This document shows positions 8,851-18,094 of a DNA stretch of 64,000 bases, piece by piece. The notes beneath the pieces were generated by a model. It had not been told where the DNA came from and did no database searches. It was given only the letters and a program-made list of their open reading frames with translations. The number at the start of each line of letters is the position of its first letter. Position 1 is the stretch's first letter. The stretch is from JAFNAG01 sp963824985 (lineage in GTDB: Bacteria; Acidobacteriota; UBA6911). The translations under genes and the position numbers were made by a program. The DNA lies in contig CAWGRQ010000037.1 of the NCBI GenBank assembly GCA_963824985.1, positions 1 to 64,000 on the forward strand, read 5' to 3'.

Positions 8851-9130
8851 AATTGTTTAGCCAAATCAAATGGATGAAGAAGCAAAACGCAAAGGCGCAG
8901 GGGCGCAAGGATCGACACTGAGCAACAGGCGTGGGCGCAGCGCTTCGCGCTGGCGCATCCTTGGGCGAGCCGCGGGAGAAAGCGCGGGCAGCGGCTACTC
9001 AGGAGGATTGCGCTTTCTCCCGCGGCTCGCCCAAGGATGCGGCCGAAGGCCGCCCATGCCCGCGAACCGAAAGGAATCTCTTTGCGTCCTTGCGTCTTTG
9101 CGTTCTGCTGTTCAGCATCGGCTAAACAGA
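8851..9130. repeat. Dispersed palindromic element, copy 2 (280 bp)
   Basis: Same family and orientation as 894-1190. It opens with AATTGTTTAGCC and closes with GCTAAACAG. GCAAAACGCAAAGGCGC units on the left are mirrored by CTTTGCGTCCTTGCGTC units on the right. The central hairpin pairs CTTGGGCGAGCCGCGGGAG with its complement near 9020-9045. The stem bases differ from copy 1 on both arms while pairing is kept, so the structure seems to be conserved rather than the sequence. Confidence 0.88.
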
Positions 9131-9377
9131 TGCGCCGCGCAACCACCGATCTTCAATCACCCCATATTGATCGTGATCCGACCCGGCAAGGACCGAAGAT
9201 GGCGGGACTATTGAAGTTGATCTGCCCGCTGGCGGAAGGTATGCTTTTGCCTTCGGTGAAATATCCATTACCGCTTAATGAAAGCACGGTGGAATCCGTG
9301 CGGGCCGCGCCAACGGCGGACAGGTGGTATTTCTGTTTCCGTAACGCAACATGTTCTCGGTCGAGGAGGAGGAACCC

Positions 9378-11462
9378 ATGCCCGGCGTATCCAGGAAATT
9401 GCGGTTGCTGTGCGCCGCTCTTTTACCCCTATTGTGCGCGGTCCGGTATTCCTCAGGGCAATCGACGCTGCTGCTGCCGGACAAGGTCGTCCAGGCGATC
9501 ATCGCCCAGGCATCAGGAGACATCGCCCTTCATAACGAGATCGTGCTCGGGCCATTCGAGCGTATCCGCCCGGAAAAAGAATATACCGGCCTCTTCCACG
9601 AAACCGAATACCTCCTCGGCAAGCTCAAAGATTACGGGTTTTCCGACGTTCGCGTCGAACAGTTCGACGCAACCGGAACGCAATGGGCCGCCCGCTCGGC
9701 ACGCCTGACAATGCTGTCACCCACCGTGGAGACGCTCGCCGACATCGAAGAAACAGCAGCCATGCTTGCGCGAGGTTCGTCGAGCGCTGAGATAACCACT
9801 GAACTTGTCTATGTCCCCAACGCCGGACGAAAAGAGAGCTATCCAGGGCTCGATGTCGCCGGCAAGATTGTCATCTCCGAAGGAGCTCTCAATTCCATTT
9901 ACAGCATGGCGGTCGGGCAGCTTGGCGCTGCCGGAGTGTGCACGTTCGACACCAGATATCCCGATATGTATCCGAACATGATTCTGTGGAACTCCCTGCC
10001 GCGCGCCGCCGAGGGCAAGAGCGGTTTCGCTTTCAACCTCTATTCGCCAAAGGGCGAAGATCTGGTCTCGCGCCTGAAGCGCGGGGACAAGATCACCGTT
10101 CGCGCCGAAATTGATACCAGGCAGTATCCCGCCAAATCGGAGGCCGTTACCGCGATGATCCCCGGCACGGACCGAAACGGCCAGGAACTGCTCGTCGTTG
10201 CGCACCTGTTTGAGGGCATCACCAAACAGGGAGCCAACGACAACTACAGCGGCTCCGCGTGCATCATGGAAACCGGACGGACCATCCTGGAACTGGTGAA
10301 ACGAGGCGTTATCCCTCCGCTCACGCGGGGTATCCGATTCCTATGGGTGCCGGAAATCAGCGGTACCCGCGCCTATGTTCGAAAGCATCCCGAGGAAGTC
10401 GGGCGCATGATCGCCGGCATCAATATGGACATGGTCGGCGAAGACCTCGTGAAGACGCGGTCATGGTTCGTCACCAGCCGGACGCCATGGTCCATTCCGA
10501 GTCTCTTCAATGACGTCGTGCAGGAATTCGCCGAATTGACCGTGGCCCTGAACAACGATGCTCATGGCGAGTCTTACGGCAGCTTCAACCTGAACATCAC
10601 GTCACCGACCGGAAGTCAGATGCCGTTTCTCTACAAGACGATCGGATACGACACCGGCAGCGACCATACCGTGCTCAGCAACGGAGTGGTTCGCGTGCCT
10701 ACAACATACTTCGAATGCTGGCCCGACGATTTTTACCATTCGAGCATGGACACGCCCGACAAGAGCGATCCGACCCAGCTCAAACGAGTCGCATTCATCG
10801 CGGCTTCCTCGCTCATCGCGGGCTCGAATGCCGGAGCAGCCCAGTCGGCTGCATTCGTTGCCCTCGCCGCCGGCAAGGGCAGGAAGAGGATCGCCGATGC
10901 AATGGACGCGGCGTTGCGCCTGCTCGCAATCGCGGACAGAGATTCGCTCCCGAACAATTACCGGACGGCGTCCTATACCATCGAAGGGGCTTTCCGGCAC
11001 GAGATCGAAAACCTGAATACCGTCGCGCTCTTTGCCGGAGCGGATGCCTCCCGGGATATGATCGCGGTTGAAACCGTTAACATCGAAAAGGAAAAAGCCG
11101 CCGCGCTCGAATCGCTGAAGGGCTGGTACGGAGCCAGGTCCCGTCAAGAGGGCGTCACGGCAGCCGCACCGAACCTCGCGAATGAGAAGAGACAATATGA
11201 ATCAATGACGCCGGAGCGCAAGGCAAAAGGCCTCCTGCAGCAGATGGATGCGCCGCTCCGTCCCAATCTCCCGAGAACCCACGATGTATTCAAATTCCAG
11301 TTCGCCTCCACGGAGTTGGAAAACCTCATCGATGGCAAACGGAATATCTTCGAGATTGCAGCTCTCGTAACCGCAGAATGTGGCGGCCCGGGCATTGCGG
11401 CGGTTATCGAATATTATCAGGCGCTGGAGAAACAGGGAAGCATTGTCATCTCAAGAAAGTAA
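9378..11462 (+). CDS. Secreted M28-family aminopeptidase
   Basis: 694 residues. The ATG at 9378 follows a strong GAGGAGGAGG ribosome site and gives a signal peptide (KLRLLCAALLPLLCAV). A protease-associated-like domain precedes the M28 domain. Likely zinc ligands and catalytic residues are His276, Asp288 (GANDNYSG), Glu326 (VPEISGT), Asp351 (NMDMVGED) and His430 (GSDHTVLS). The usual paired glutamates are a single Glu followed by Ile here, so one metal site may be altered. A ~200-residue C-terminal extension is helical. It probably trims peptides outside the cytoplasm. No operon partner is evident. Confidence 0.85.
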   Translation: MPGVSRKLRLLCAALLPLLCAVRYSSGQSTLLLPDKVVQAIIAQASGDIALHNEIVLGPFERIRPEKEYTGLFHETEYLLGKLKDYGFSDVRVEQFDATGTQWAARSARLTMLSPTVETLADIEETAAMLARGSSSAEITTELVYVPNAGRKESYPGLDVAGKIVISEGALNSIYSMAVGQLGAAGVCTFDTRYPDMYPNMILWNSLPRAAEGKSGFAFNLYSPKGEDLVSRLKRGDKITVRAEIDTRQYPAKSEAVTAMIPGTDRNGQELLVVAHLFEGITKQGANDNYSGSACIMETGRTILELVKRGVIPPLTRGIRFLWVPEISGTRAYVRKHPEEVGRMIAGINMDMVGEDLVKTRSWFVTSRTPWSIPSLFNDVVQEFAELTVALNNDAHGESYGSFNLNITSPTGSQMPFLYKTIGYDTGSDHTVLSNGVVRVPTTYFECWPDDFYHSSMDTPDKSDPTQLKRVAFIAASSLIAGSNAGAAQSAAFVALAAGKGRKRIADAMDAALRLLAIADRDSLPNNYRTASYTIEGAFRHEIENLNTVALFAGADASRDMIAVETVNIEKEKAAALESLKGWYGARSRQEGVTAAAPNLANEKRQYESMTPERKAKGLLQQMDAPLRPNLPRTHDVFKFQFASTELENLIDGKRNIFEIAALVTAECGGPGIAAVIEYYQALEKQGSIVISRK

Positions 11463-11686
11463 TCCCGGTTGGTCCAGCCCACAAGACCCATTGACCCCAA
11501 TACTGTTCACTAATGGCAGACGCGCTGCGTGTCGGCACAAAAAGCTTGCCACGGATTGCACGGATTACACAGATTGCCCCAAAAAAGGCCGATCCAAGGA
11601 GATAAGTCTCAGTTAAGTTCGTGAAATCCGTGGTCTGATTTTTGAATCGCGCTTAGATTGAGGCTAAGGCGATCAGAATTACTCAG
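11463..11686. repeat. Intergenic spacer with CACGGATT-type palindromic repeat
   Basis: Short spacer between two convergent peptidase genes. It contains CCACGGATTGCACGGATT near 11549 and the complementary AAATCCGTGG near 11625, so it can fold as a long stem and may act as a bidirectional terminator. The CACGGA unit recurs at 23575, 25695 and 50450. No gene is seen. Confidence 0.6.
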
Positions 11687-13750
11687 TCAATCTGGATTCC
11701 GCCCGACAGTGGGATTCTCCTTCTTCTGATCTTCCGAGCGAACCGGCGGCTTCCATTCCCGGCCCAAGACATATTTTTCCATCCAGACGATCTCCTCCAG
11801 ATCGCGGATCCTGGAATGGTGCGGTTCACGGAACCCATGAGGCTCGCGCGGGAAGCGGAGGAATTTCACCGGAATGTTACGGTCCTTGAGGCCGGCGAAG
11901 AACATCATGCTCTGGCCAATCGTGTCGGTCGTGTCGTTTTCGCCGTGGAAGAGAATCGTCGGAGTCTGCACATTCTTGATATGGGTGTACGAAGATTGTT
12001 CCCGGTACCGGGTCGGATTTTCCCAGGGGGTGCCCCCGATGTACCAGAGCTTCACATCGTGGTTAAATCCCATGGCATATTCTGACGACCAGTCGGTGAC
12101 CATGGCCCCGAGACTTGCCGCCTTGAACCGGTTGGTCTGGGTAATCGTCCACCCGCCGAGGATGCCGCCGTAACTCCATCCTTTGATTCCCATCCGGTCC
12201 GGATCGACGATGCCCCTGGCGATGAGCATGTCCACGCCGGTCATCAGATCCTGGAAATCCCCTCCGCCGATGTCGCGCATGTTTCCGCGCAGCAGCGCGT
12301 CATTGTATCCGCTTGAGCCACGCACATTGGGCGAGAGCGAGGCAAAGCCCAGGCCGGCATAGATGTGATAGTTGGCGCTGAAGCTGTAGGCAAAAGCGCC
12401 GGCAGGGCCGCCGTGCACGTTGAGCATGAGCGGGAGTCTGGTTCCTTCCTTGTAGTCCGCCGGGAGGTTCAGTATGCCTTCGATCTCAAGCCCATCCTTG
12501 CTTTTCCATGACACCATCTCGGTCCGGGCCAGCGCCAGTCCGGCGATCTGCGGATTCGCATGGGTCAACTGCTTCTTCTGGCCGCTGCCCAGGTCCACGA
12601 GGTAAATGTCTCCCGGCATGGCAGGATCGGAGTAGGTGCCGGCACCGCGGGTGAAGTCACGGCTGAAGCTGCCTGCGTTCATTACCCCTTTTTCATTCGT
12701 GACCGGCGTGACTCTTCCGGTAGCGACGTCGAGACGGAAAACATTGCGGAAGGCGCGATTCGAGCCATCGAAAATAATGGTTTGTCGATCGGGCATCCAT
12801 TCATACCCGGAAATCCCTCCCTCAAATGTCCCCGAAACCAGGCGGATCTGGCGCGAAGTCATATCCAGGATCCAGAGCTTATTGTTGCGCAGATCCCAGT
12901 CGGTAATTCCTGCGGCGGTGAATCCCAGAAGCTTTCCGTCCGGAGACCATTTCGGCTGTCCTTCCGGCGCATTGTTGTTCGTAAGGCGTGTCATCGTGCC
13001 GGAGGAGACGTCGACCATCGCGATTTCAGAGAGGTTGCCGGAGTTGCGGGCATTCTCGGTCCGAAAGGTGAACGCCACGGAAGTGCCGTCGGGGGAAGGA
13101 TCATAGGCGCCGATGATCATCTTTTCTCTGGTGATCTTTTTCTCCTTTTTGGAGCCGAGTTCAAAGATCCAGAGCTCATTCCATTGGCCCCGGCTCTGGC
13201 CATTAGGTCCTTCATCCACGGCAATCGCATCATCGCCGCCTTTTTCCGCAGCCTTCTGTTCCTGGCTTTTGAGCTCGTTGGCGAGGAAGAAAATCGACTT
13301 CCCGTCCTCCGACCAGCGAAACGAGTTCAGACCATCCTTATGGTCGGTCAGCTTCACCGCCTCGCCGCCGTTGGCGCGGATGAGGTAAATCTGCCGGCCC
13401 GCACTGTCGCCGCCTGCCGCCGCTCGCTCCCGGTTAGCCAGAAACGCGACGCTTGACGAATCCGGCGACCAGGCCGGCGCCGAGTCATTTTCGCCGGAAA
13501 GGAATTGAAACGACTCGCCGCCATCCGCGGGCATCATGAAAAAGCGGGATTCGCGCTTGTTGTCCTTCCACTTGAGCTCGGAGCGCGAATACAGGATCCA
13601 TTTGCCATCCGGTGAGATCTGAGGGCCGGAGACCTGAACCATATCGAGCGCGTCATCGACCGTCACCGGCCGTTTGGCATCCTGCGCCGGCAGCAGCGCA
13701 ATCATGGCAAAGGGGATCCAGAGCAGGTTCTTCAGAAATCGTAGATACAT
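11687..13750 (-). CDS. Secreted S9-family prolyl oligopeptidase-like peptidase
   Basis: 687 residues. The ATG at 13750 follows AAGGAG at good spacing and gives a signal peptide (MYLRFLKNLLWIPFAMIALL); the frame is open further upstream but without coding character. Residues ~40-420 are a TolB/WD40-like beta-propeller with repeats such as PKWSPDGKLLGF. The C-terminal alpha/beta-hydrolase domain has Ser526 (GWSYGG), Asp606 (HGENDTTD) and His638 (EPHGF). Dipeptidyl or acylaminoacyl peptidase activity on peptides in the periplasm is likely. It is transcribed towards the M28 gene. Confidence 0.9.
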   Translation of the reverse strand: MYLRFLKNLLWIPFAMIALLPAQDAKRPVTVDDALDMVQVSGPQISPDGKWILYSRSELKWKDNKRESRFFMMPADGGESFQFLSGENDSAPAWSPDSSSVAFLANRERAAAGGDSAGRQIYLIRANGGEAVKLTDHKDGLNSFRWSEDGKSIFFLANELKSQEQKAAEKGGDDAIAVDEGPNGQSRGQWNELWIFELGSKKEKKITREKMIIGAYDPSPDGTSVAFTFRTENARNSGNLSEIAMVDVSSGTMTRLTNNNAPEGQPKWSPDGKLLGFTAAGITDWDLRNNKLWILDMTSRQIRLVSGTFEGGISGYEWMPDRQTIIFDGSNRAFRNVFRLDVATGRVTPVTNEKGVMNAGSFSRDFTRGAGTYSDPAMPGDIYLVDLGSGQKKQLTHANPQIAGLALARTEMVSWKSKDGLEIEGILNLPADYKEGTRLPLMLNVHGGPAGAFAYSFSANYHIYAGLGFASLSPNVRGSSGYNDALLRGNMRDIGGGDFQDLMTGVDMLIARGIVDPDRMGIKGWSYGGILGGWTITQTNRFKAASLGAMVTDWSSEYAMGFNHDVKLWYIGGTPWENPTRYREQSSYTHIKNVQTPTILFHGENDTTDTIGQSMMFFAGLKDRNIPVKFLRFPREPHGFREPHHSRIRDLEEIVWMEKYVLGREWKPPVRSEDQKKENPTVGRNPD

Positions 13751-14039
13751 GGCGTTCTCCTTGAAAGCCATCAGGGTTTGCGTTTTATGATGACAGCGGG
13801 CTGGACGGCTTCGGTAACCGAAGGCCTCCTCCGGAAAGTGCGTTGATGGCAACTCCGTCTCCAACCGCATTTTTGATTTCCCGAACCCGGTCATGGATGA
13901 AGCGGTCAACGTCAAGCTCCTGCGCGGTGATTTCCTGGATCATGCGTCTCACTCCCGTGTGCTAAAGTCATCCGATGGGGCCTTTTGTATCAATGCTGTG
14001 CTGGGGAATCAAGCCGAAAACGGGGGAGCATGGTCCACG
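13751..14039. other. Divergent spacer between S9 peptidase and GT2 gene
   Basis: 289 bases separating two divergent genes. It should hold promoters for both, but I could not fix a convincing -35/-10 pair. No RNA gene or repeat was recognised. Confidence 0.4.
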
Positions 14040-14930
14040 ATGCGAGACATTACCATCCTTATAAAGACGTTTGAGCGGCCCCAGTGCCTGGAACGGCTGC
14101 TCGATTCCATCGGCCGGGCCGGCTGGCAGGGACCGGTATGGGTCGCCGACGACAGCCGCAGTCCTTATCGGGAACAGATGCTCGCCAAATTCGGCAAGCT
14201 GGTTACCGATTACCTGATCATGCCCTTTGATGCGGGATCGTCCGCAGGACGAAATCTGCTCCTGAGACACGTCACGACGCCCTATTTCCTGTTATGCGAC
14301 GACGATTTTATCTTCGACACGCGAACGGATGTGAAGCGGTTTAAAGACCTGCTCGAATCGGCCGGGCTGGATCTGATCGGCGGGGTGTACTACGATCGGA
14401 TGCATCCGGATTGGAGCCAGGCGGCCGCATCGCTGGTGCGGCTCGACTGGTGGCACCTGTGCCTCAGACTGGGTATTGAAATCCCGCGGAAGACGTTCTT
14501 CAATTTCGAGCCCTGCGGCACGAATCGGTGGCGCCTTATGGACATTGCCTATATCCCTCCAGTCGTTCGATGCGATTACGTCGCCAATTTTTTTCTTGCC
14601 CGAACCCGCCGGCTGATCGAGACCGTTGGCGGCTGGGATGAATCCCTGAAAATGGGCGGGCATCAGGATTTCTTCTTTAGGGCCAGGAGAGCCGGCCTTC
14701 AGGTGGGACACACGGAAGAAGTGGGGGTGCTGCACCTGATGGAACTGCCGCCGTTCTATCACAAGTTCCGTGCCCGGTCCCTGGCGATGCGTCCGAAGAT
14801 GTTTGCCGATGCCACGCTGGCGCAACGATTGCGACGGACTCTCGATCATTGGCAACGTATCTGGAAACAGAAGACCAACAGGGAGAAAGAACGATATACG
14901 GGCGCAGGCCGCGAATTACCCCGACAGTGA
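14040..14930 (+). CDS. Family 2-type (GT12/B4GALNT-like) glycosyltransferase
   Basis: 296 residues beginning MRDITILIKTFERP. The GT-A nucleotide-binding half shows VWVADDSR and a metal-binding LLCDDDFIF (DxD region, near residue 85), followed by a KMGGHQDFFFRA acceptor-side region. The phrase FDAGSSAGRNLLL between them is typical of GT2 proteins that resemble animal beta-1,4-GalNAc transferases. Donor and acceptor are unknown. The ATG at 14040 has GGGGGAG upstream. The radical SAM gene starts 93 bases downstream in the same direction, so they may be cotranscribed. Confidence 0.8.
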   Translation: MRDITILIKTFERPQCLERLLDSIGRAGWQGPVWVADDSRSPYREQMLAKFGKLVTDYLIMPFDAGSSAGRNLLLRHVTTPYFLLCDDDFIFDTRTDVKRFKDLLESAGLDLIGGVYYDRMHPDWSQAAASLVRLDWWHLCLRLGIEIPRKTFFNFEPCGTNRWRLMDIAYIPPVVRCDYVANFFLARTRRLIETVGGWDESLKMGGHQDFFFRARRAGLQVGHTEEVGVLHLMELPPFYHKFRARSLAMRPKMFADATLAQRLRRTLDHWQRIWKQKTNREKERYTGAGRELPRQ

Positions 14931-15023
14931 TTGCCGCCTTCCAGGTGCTGAAATCTTTGCAATGAACAGGTAGGTAAGTAATAATTTTGGTTTCAGAAAT
15001 CTCAAACTGACACCGGAGGATTC

Positions 15024-17111
15024 ATGGCCAGGATCGCCATGATCAGCTGCAACGACCGATGCTGCATGGGCGCGAGGCAGCTGTCTTCATTGGTCAAAAA
15101 CCATCATGTTTTCTACCTGATCTGCTATGGAGAATACCACCACGCCACCTTCAGCTATACGGCCCAAGCAGGCGATCAAGTCGATGAACGCCTGTTGCTG
15201 GATCTCCTCAGGCGGCTGTCCCCGGATCTGGTGGGATTTTCCTATCGCTCGGTCCAGGCCGGTTTGTCCGCCCACTTGGCCGGCAGGATCCGATCGGAAC
15301 TCAGCCTCCCTGTAATAGCGGGAGGAATCGGGCCCACATCCGATCCGGATTCGGCTGTCCGGCAGTACGACATGGTCTGCATCGGCGAAGGCGATTTTGT
15401 CCTGCCCCGCTTGTTGGACGCCATTGATGAAACGGGTTCATTAGACCTGGCAGTCAAAAAAACGCCCAATCTCTGGTACCACACTGATGTCGGCACGGCG
15501 AAGAATCCCGTCGAGAGGCTGGTTTCCAGGGAGGAGCTGTCTGAGTTCCCCTTCATCGACTACGACGCGGATGACAAGTTCACCATTGTCCGGGGCAATC
15601 TTATGGAACATGACGGGCGGCTCGACAATGAGGTGGGCGCGTATCCGATGTTGACCTCCCGGGGGTGCCCCTTCGCCTGTACCTTCTGTCACAATTCCAA
15701 CATGCACGATCTCTATTGCGACCAAAGGTACTGCCGGCAGCGGAGCGTGGCGAGTGTAATCCTCGAAATGGAGCAGGCAAAGAACCGTTTTTCCGCCAGG
15801 ATCTTCTCGATCTATGACGATTTGTTCACACTCAACCGGCAATGGGCTCTTGAGTTTGCTTCGGAATACAGCAAGCGCATCGCCCTCCCCTTTTGGTGCT
15901 ACACCCACCCGTCGAAGGTCAGCAGGGAGATCCACGAGGCCCTCATGAAGGCAGGGCTCGAAAACACCGCCATGGGTGTTCAGTCTGGAAGCGAGAGAGT
16001 CCTGTCTGACGTTTTTAACCGGAAGACATCGCGAAGCAATATTTTGAGCGCGGCGGCGGTTCTGAAGGACCTGAATTGCCGTGTCCAGATCGATCTCATC
16101 ACTGCGAATCCTTTCGAGAACGACGATGATCGGCGTGACACTCTGGATCTCATGCAGGCGATGCCCAAAAACACCCGAACCAACGACGGCGAGCATGCCT
16201 GGTTTTACTGCCAAAGCCGGTTGACCTACTTTCCCAACTCCCGGATCTCGCGGATGGTGGCAGAGCAGGGAATCAATACTGAATTCGATCCCGACGTGGC
16301 CTCTTTCTGGGAGATGCTTCACGAGCTGGCCTTCATGGACCACCTTCCCCAGGGTGCCGTGATGTATCTCTCGTATCTCTATAACGAGTATAAGGAGAGC
16401 GCCGGGGACTTCAAGCCGGAAACAGGCGCCTCATGGATCCGTGAAAACCTGCTGCACCTCCCTATCGAGGGTATCACGGAGATACTCGATGTCCGCCAGC
16501 ATGGCAATCTCAAGGATTCCCTGGGTTGGATCCCGACTCCGGAGGAACTGACCTTCTCCGAGGTCCGGATTCTGATGGATGGGCTGGGAGCGGTGCGAAT
16601 GGGCGCGGATGGGTTCGAGAGAGAACGCAGAATCACACAGGCGCGCACGCTCCTCAAAGAACTCACGCCGCAAAAACGGATGGCCCGAGTCAAGGAAAAC
16701 CTGCGGTCCCATGCCGCCCTGATCGTCAAGCTGGCGGAGACTATCCAGACACAGCTGGCGGAAAAGAGCCGGCTTCAAGAAGCAGTAGACGAACGTGGCC
16801 TGTGGGCTCTCGACCTGGAGCGCACGATCAAAGAGCGGGATTCGGCCATTCTGATACTGCAGCAAGAGATGGATAGGCGAGGCCTGTGGGCTCTCGATCT
16901 GGAGCGTGCCATAAGGGAGCGGGATTCCGTGATCTCACAGCTGCAGGAAGAGGTGGATAAGCGGGGCCTGTGGGCTCTCGATCTGGAGAGAACGATCGAG
17001 GAGCGGGATTCCGTGATTCTGGGGATGCAGCAAATGGAGCGTGAACTCCGGGCGATGCCGACTCTGCGCCGGCTGTTCCGGCGACTCAGGCGGGCCACTC
17101 CAACAAAGTGA
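15024..17111 (+). CDS. B12-binding-type radical SAM protein with repeated coiled-coil tail
   Basis: 695 residues with ribosome site GGAGGA. Residues ~1-150 resemble the cobalamin-binding Rossmann domain of B12-radical SAM enzymes, but no DxHxxG motif is seen. Cys215, Cys219 and Cys222 (CPFACTFC) are the CxxxCxxC ligands of the SAM cluster. Residues ~590-675 hold three 28-residue repeats of the form RGLWALDLERxIxERDSxI with heptad character. The repeats are also clear in DNA, starting at 16797, 16881 and 16965. The enzyme could methylate or rearrange a lipid or sugar; the tail may be for oligomerisation. Neighbouring glycosyltransferases suggest an envelope role. Confidence 0.82.
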   Translation: MARIAMISCNDRCCMGARQLSSLVKNHHVFYLICYGEYHHATFSYTAQAGDQVDERLLLDLLRRLSPDLVGFSYRSVQAGLSAHLAGRIRSELSLPVIAGGIGPTSDPDSAVRQYDMVCIGEGDFVLPRLLDAIDETGSLDLAVKKTPNLWYHTDVGTAKNPVERLVSREELSEFPFIDYDADDKFTIVRGNLMEHDGRLDNEVGAYPMLTSRGCPFACTFCHNSNMHDLYCDQRYCRQRSVASVILEMEQAKNRFSARIFSIYDDLFTLNRQWALEFASEYSKRIALPFWCYTHPSKVSREIHEALMKAGLENTAMGVQSGSERVLSDVFNRKTSRSNILSAAAVLKDLNCRVQIDLITANPFENDDDRRDTLDLMQAMPKNTRTNDGEHAWFYCQSRLTYFPNSRISRMVAEQGINTEFDPDVASFWEMLHELAFMDHLPQGAVMYLSYLYNEYKESAGDFKPETGASWIRENLLHLPIEGITEILDVRQHGNLKDSLGWIPTPEELTFSEVRILMDGLGAVRMGADGFERERRITQARTLLKELTPQKRMARVKENLRSHAALIVKLAETIQTQLAEKSRLQEAVDERGLWALDLERTIKERDSAILILQQEMDRRGLWALDLERAIRERDSVISQLQEEVDKRGLWALDLERTIEERDSVILGMQQMERELRAMPTLRRLFRRLRRATPTK
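16797..17048 (+). repeat. Three in-frame 84-bp tandem repeats inside the radical SAM gene
   Basis: Units start at 16797, 16881 and 16965, each opening GGCCTGTGGGCTCTCGA and encoding 28 residues centred on GLWALDLER. The second and third units are closest to each other. The unit length keeps the reading frame, so copy number can change without breaking the protein. Confidence 0.85.
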
Positions 17112-17149
17112 ACCGCGATGCGGATCGTGTGCTCGTCGATGCTTGCCCG

Positions 17150-18094
17150 TTACGAGCGATAGATGGATCCAAATTGCCGTACGATGCGCTCAGGCAAGGC
17201 GCCTTTGGCAAGGCATGCCGCAGTAAGCAGCCAGTTGCGGCGATCCCGGATCCAGCCGAGCGGCGAGCGGCGCAGCGCGGAAACCAGCAAGCGAAGGCCG
17301 CGAACGGGCATGCCGGTTTCATATGCCAGATAGGCAAAATAGCGGGACATGTTCAGGCGGGCGGCTGCCTCGCAGCTGCTGAAGCGGCCCGGGCTCAGAG
17401 CGGCCATCTTTAAGAGCAGCCTTTGCCACTCGGCTGCCATTTCGCGCCACTGCCTGGACATCTGGGAGTCGTGGCGGCGATAGTATGTCCACTGGCTGGA
17501 ATCGCCCACGATCCCCGCGCCGCGGGTCAGCGAAATCCGAAGGAAAAGATCGAGATCATACATGAATCGGAAACTGGGATCGCAACCGCCAGCCGCGAGC
17601 GCCGCCTCCCCACGGACCATGACCGAAGACGTGTTGCCGATCACGAAGTCGCGCATGAGCGTTTCAAAGTCGATCGGGCCGTCCCAGACGCGGCGCGGCA
17701 GGGGCAGGACTTCGCCGGAAGGCCCGATATAGGCGGTGGCCGAAAAGGTCAGGACCGTGCCTGGATCACGAGCGAGAATTTCATACTGCGCAGCGAGTTT
17801 GCCTGGACTCCACAGGTCATCCTGATCGAGGAAAGCGACCAGGGGCGCGCGGGCAACGAGCAGACCAGTCTGTGTGGCCGCGGAGGCGCCCTGATTCGGT
17901 TGTCGAACGCAGACGATTCGGGGATCGAGATTCCGAACCGTCTCGATGCAGCCGTCGGTGGACCCGTCATCGACCAATATGAGCTCGAAACCGCCAAAGG
18001 TCTGGGTCAGAGCCGATTCGACAGAGGTCTTTAACAGGCCACCGCCGTTGTGCACGGTCATTATAATGCTGGCGGCCGGGCTGGTGCGCATCAT
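17150..18094 (-). CDS. Family 2 glycosyltransferase
   Basis: 314 residues. GT-A features are ASIIMTVHNGGGLLKTSVES, LVDDGSTDG near residue 40 and FLDQDDLW near 88 (DxD metal site), with an acceptor region FRFMYDLDLFLRIS. Its start overlaps the stop of the adenylation-carrier-thioesterase gene by four bases (ATGA), so the two are translationally coupled. The pair probably builds or decorates an acylated glycan, which is an inference from context. It converges on the radical SAM gene with only 38 bases between. Confidence 0.88.
   Translation of the reverse strand: MMRTSPAASIIMTVHNGGGLLKTSVESALTQTFGGFELILVDDGSTDGCIETVRNLDPRIVCVRQPNQGASAATQTGLLVARAPLVAFLDQDDLWSPGKLAAQYEILARDPGTVLTFSATAYIGPSGEVLPLPRRVWDGPIDFETLMRDFVIGNTSSVMVRGEAALAAGGCDPSFRFMYDLDLFLRISLTRGAGIVGDSSQWTYYRRHDSQMSRQWREMAAEWQRLLLKMAALSPGRFSSCEAAARLNMSRYFAYLAYETGMPVRGLRLLVSALRRSPLGWIRDRRNWLLTAACLAKGALPERIVRQFGSIYRS

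Larger units (their letters stand above)
8701..9377. other. Intergenic region between hyf operon and M28 peptidase
   Basis: Divergent spacer. It holds the hyf promoter candidate near 8727-8755, then the palindromic element at 8851-9130, and ends with the ribosome site of the peptidase. No gene is seen. The 8835-8850 stretch repeats the CAGCCTCGC motif found near 8771. Confidence 0.7.

Noticed and set aside
13893..14039. N-terminal extension of the GT2 gene
   Set aside because: The added residues lack family character; the ATG at 14040 gives the normal GT2 start.
16797..17048. CRISPR-like direct repeats
   Set aside because: Three repeats of 84 bases in frame inside a gene, with no spacers; a protein repeat.
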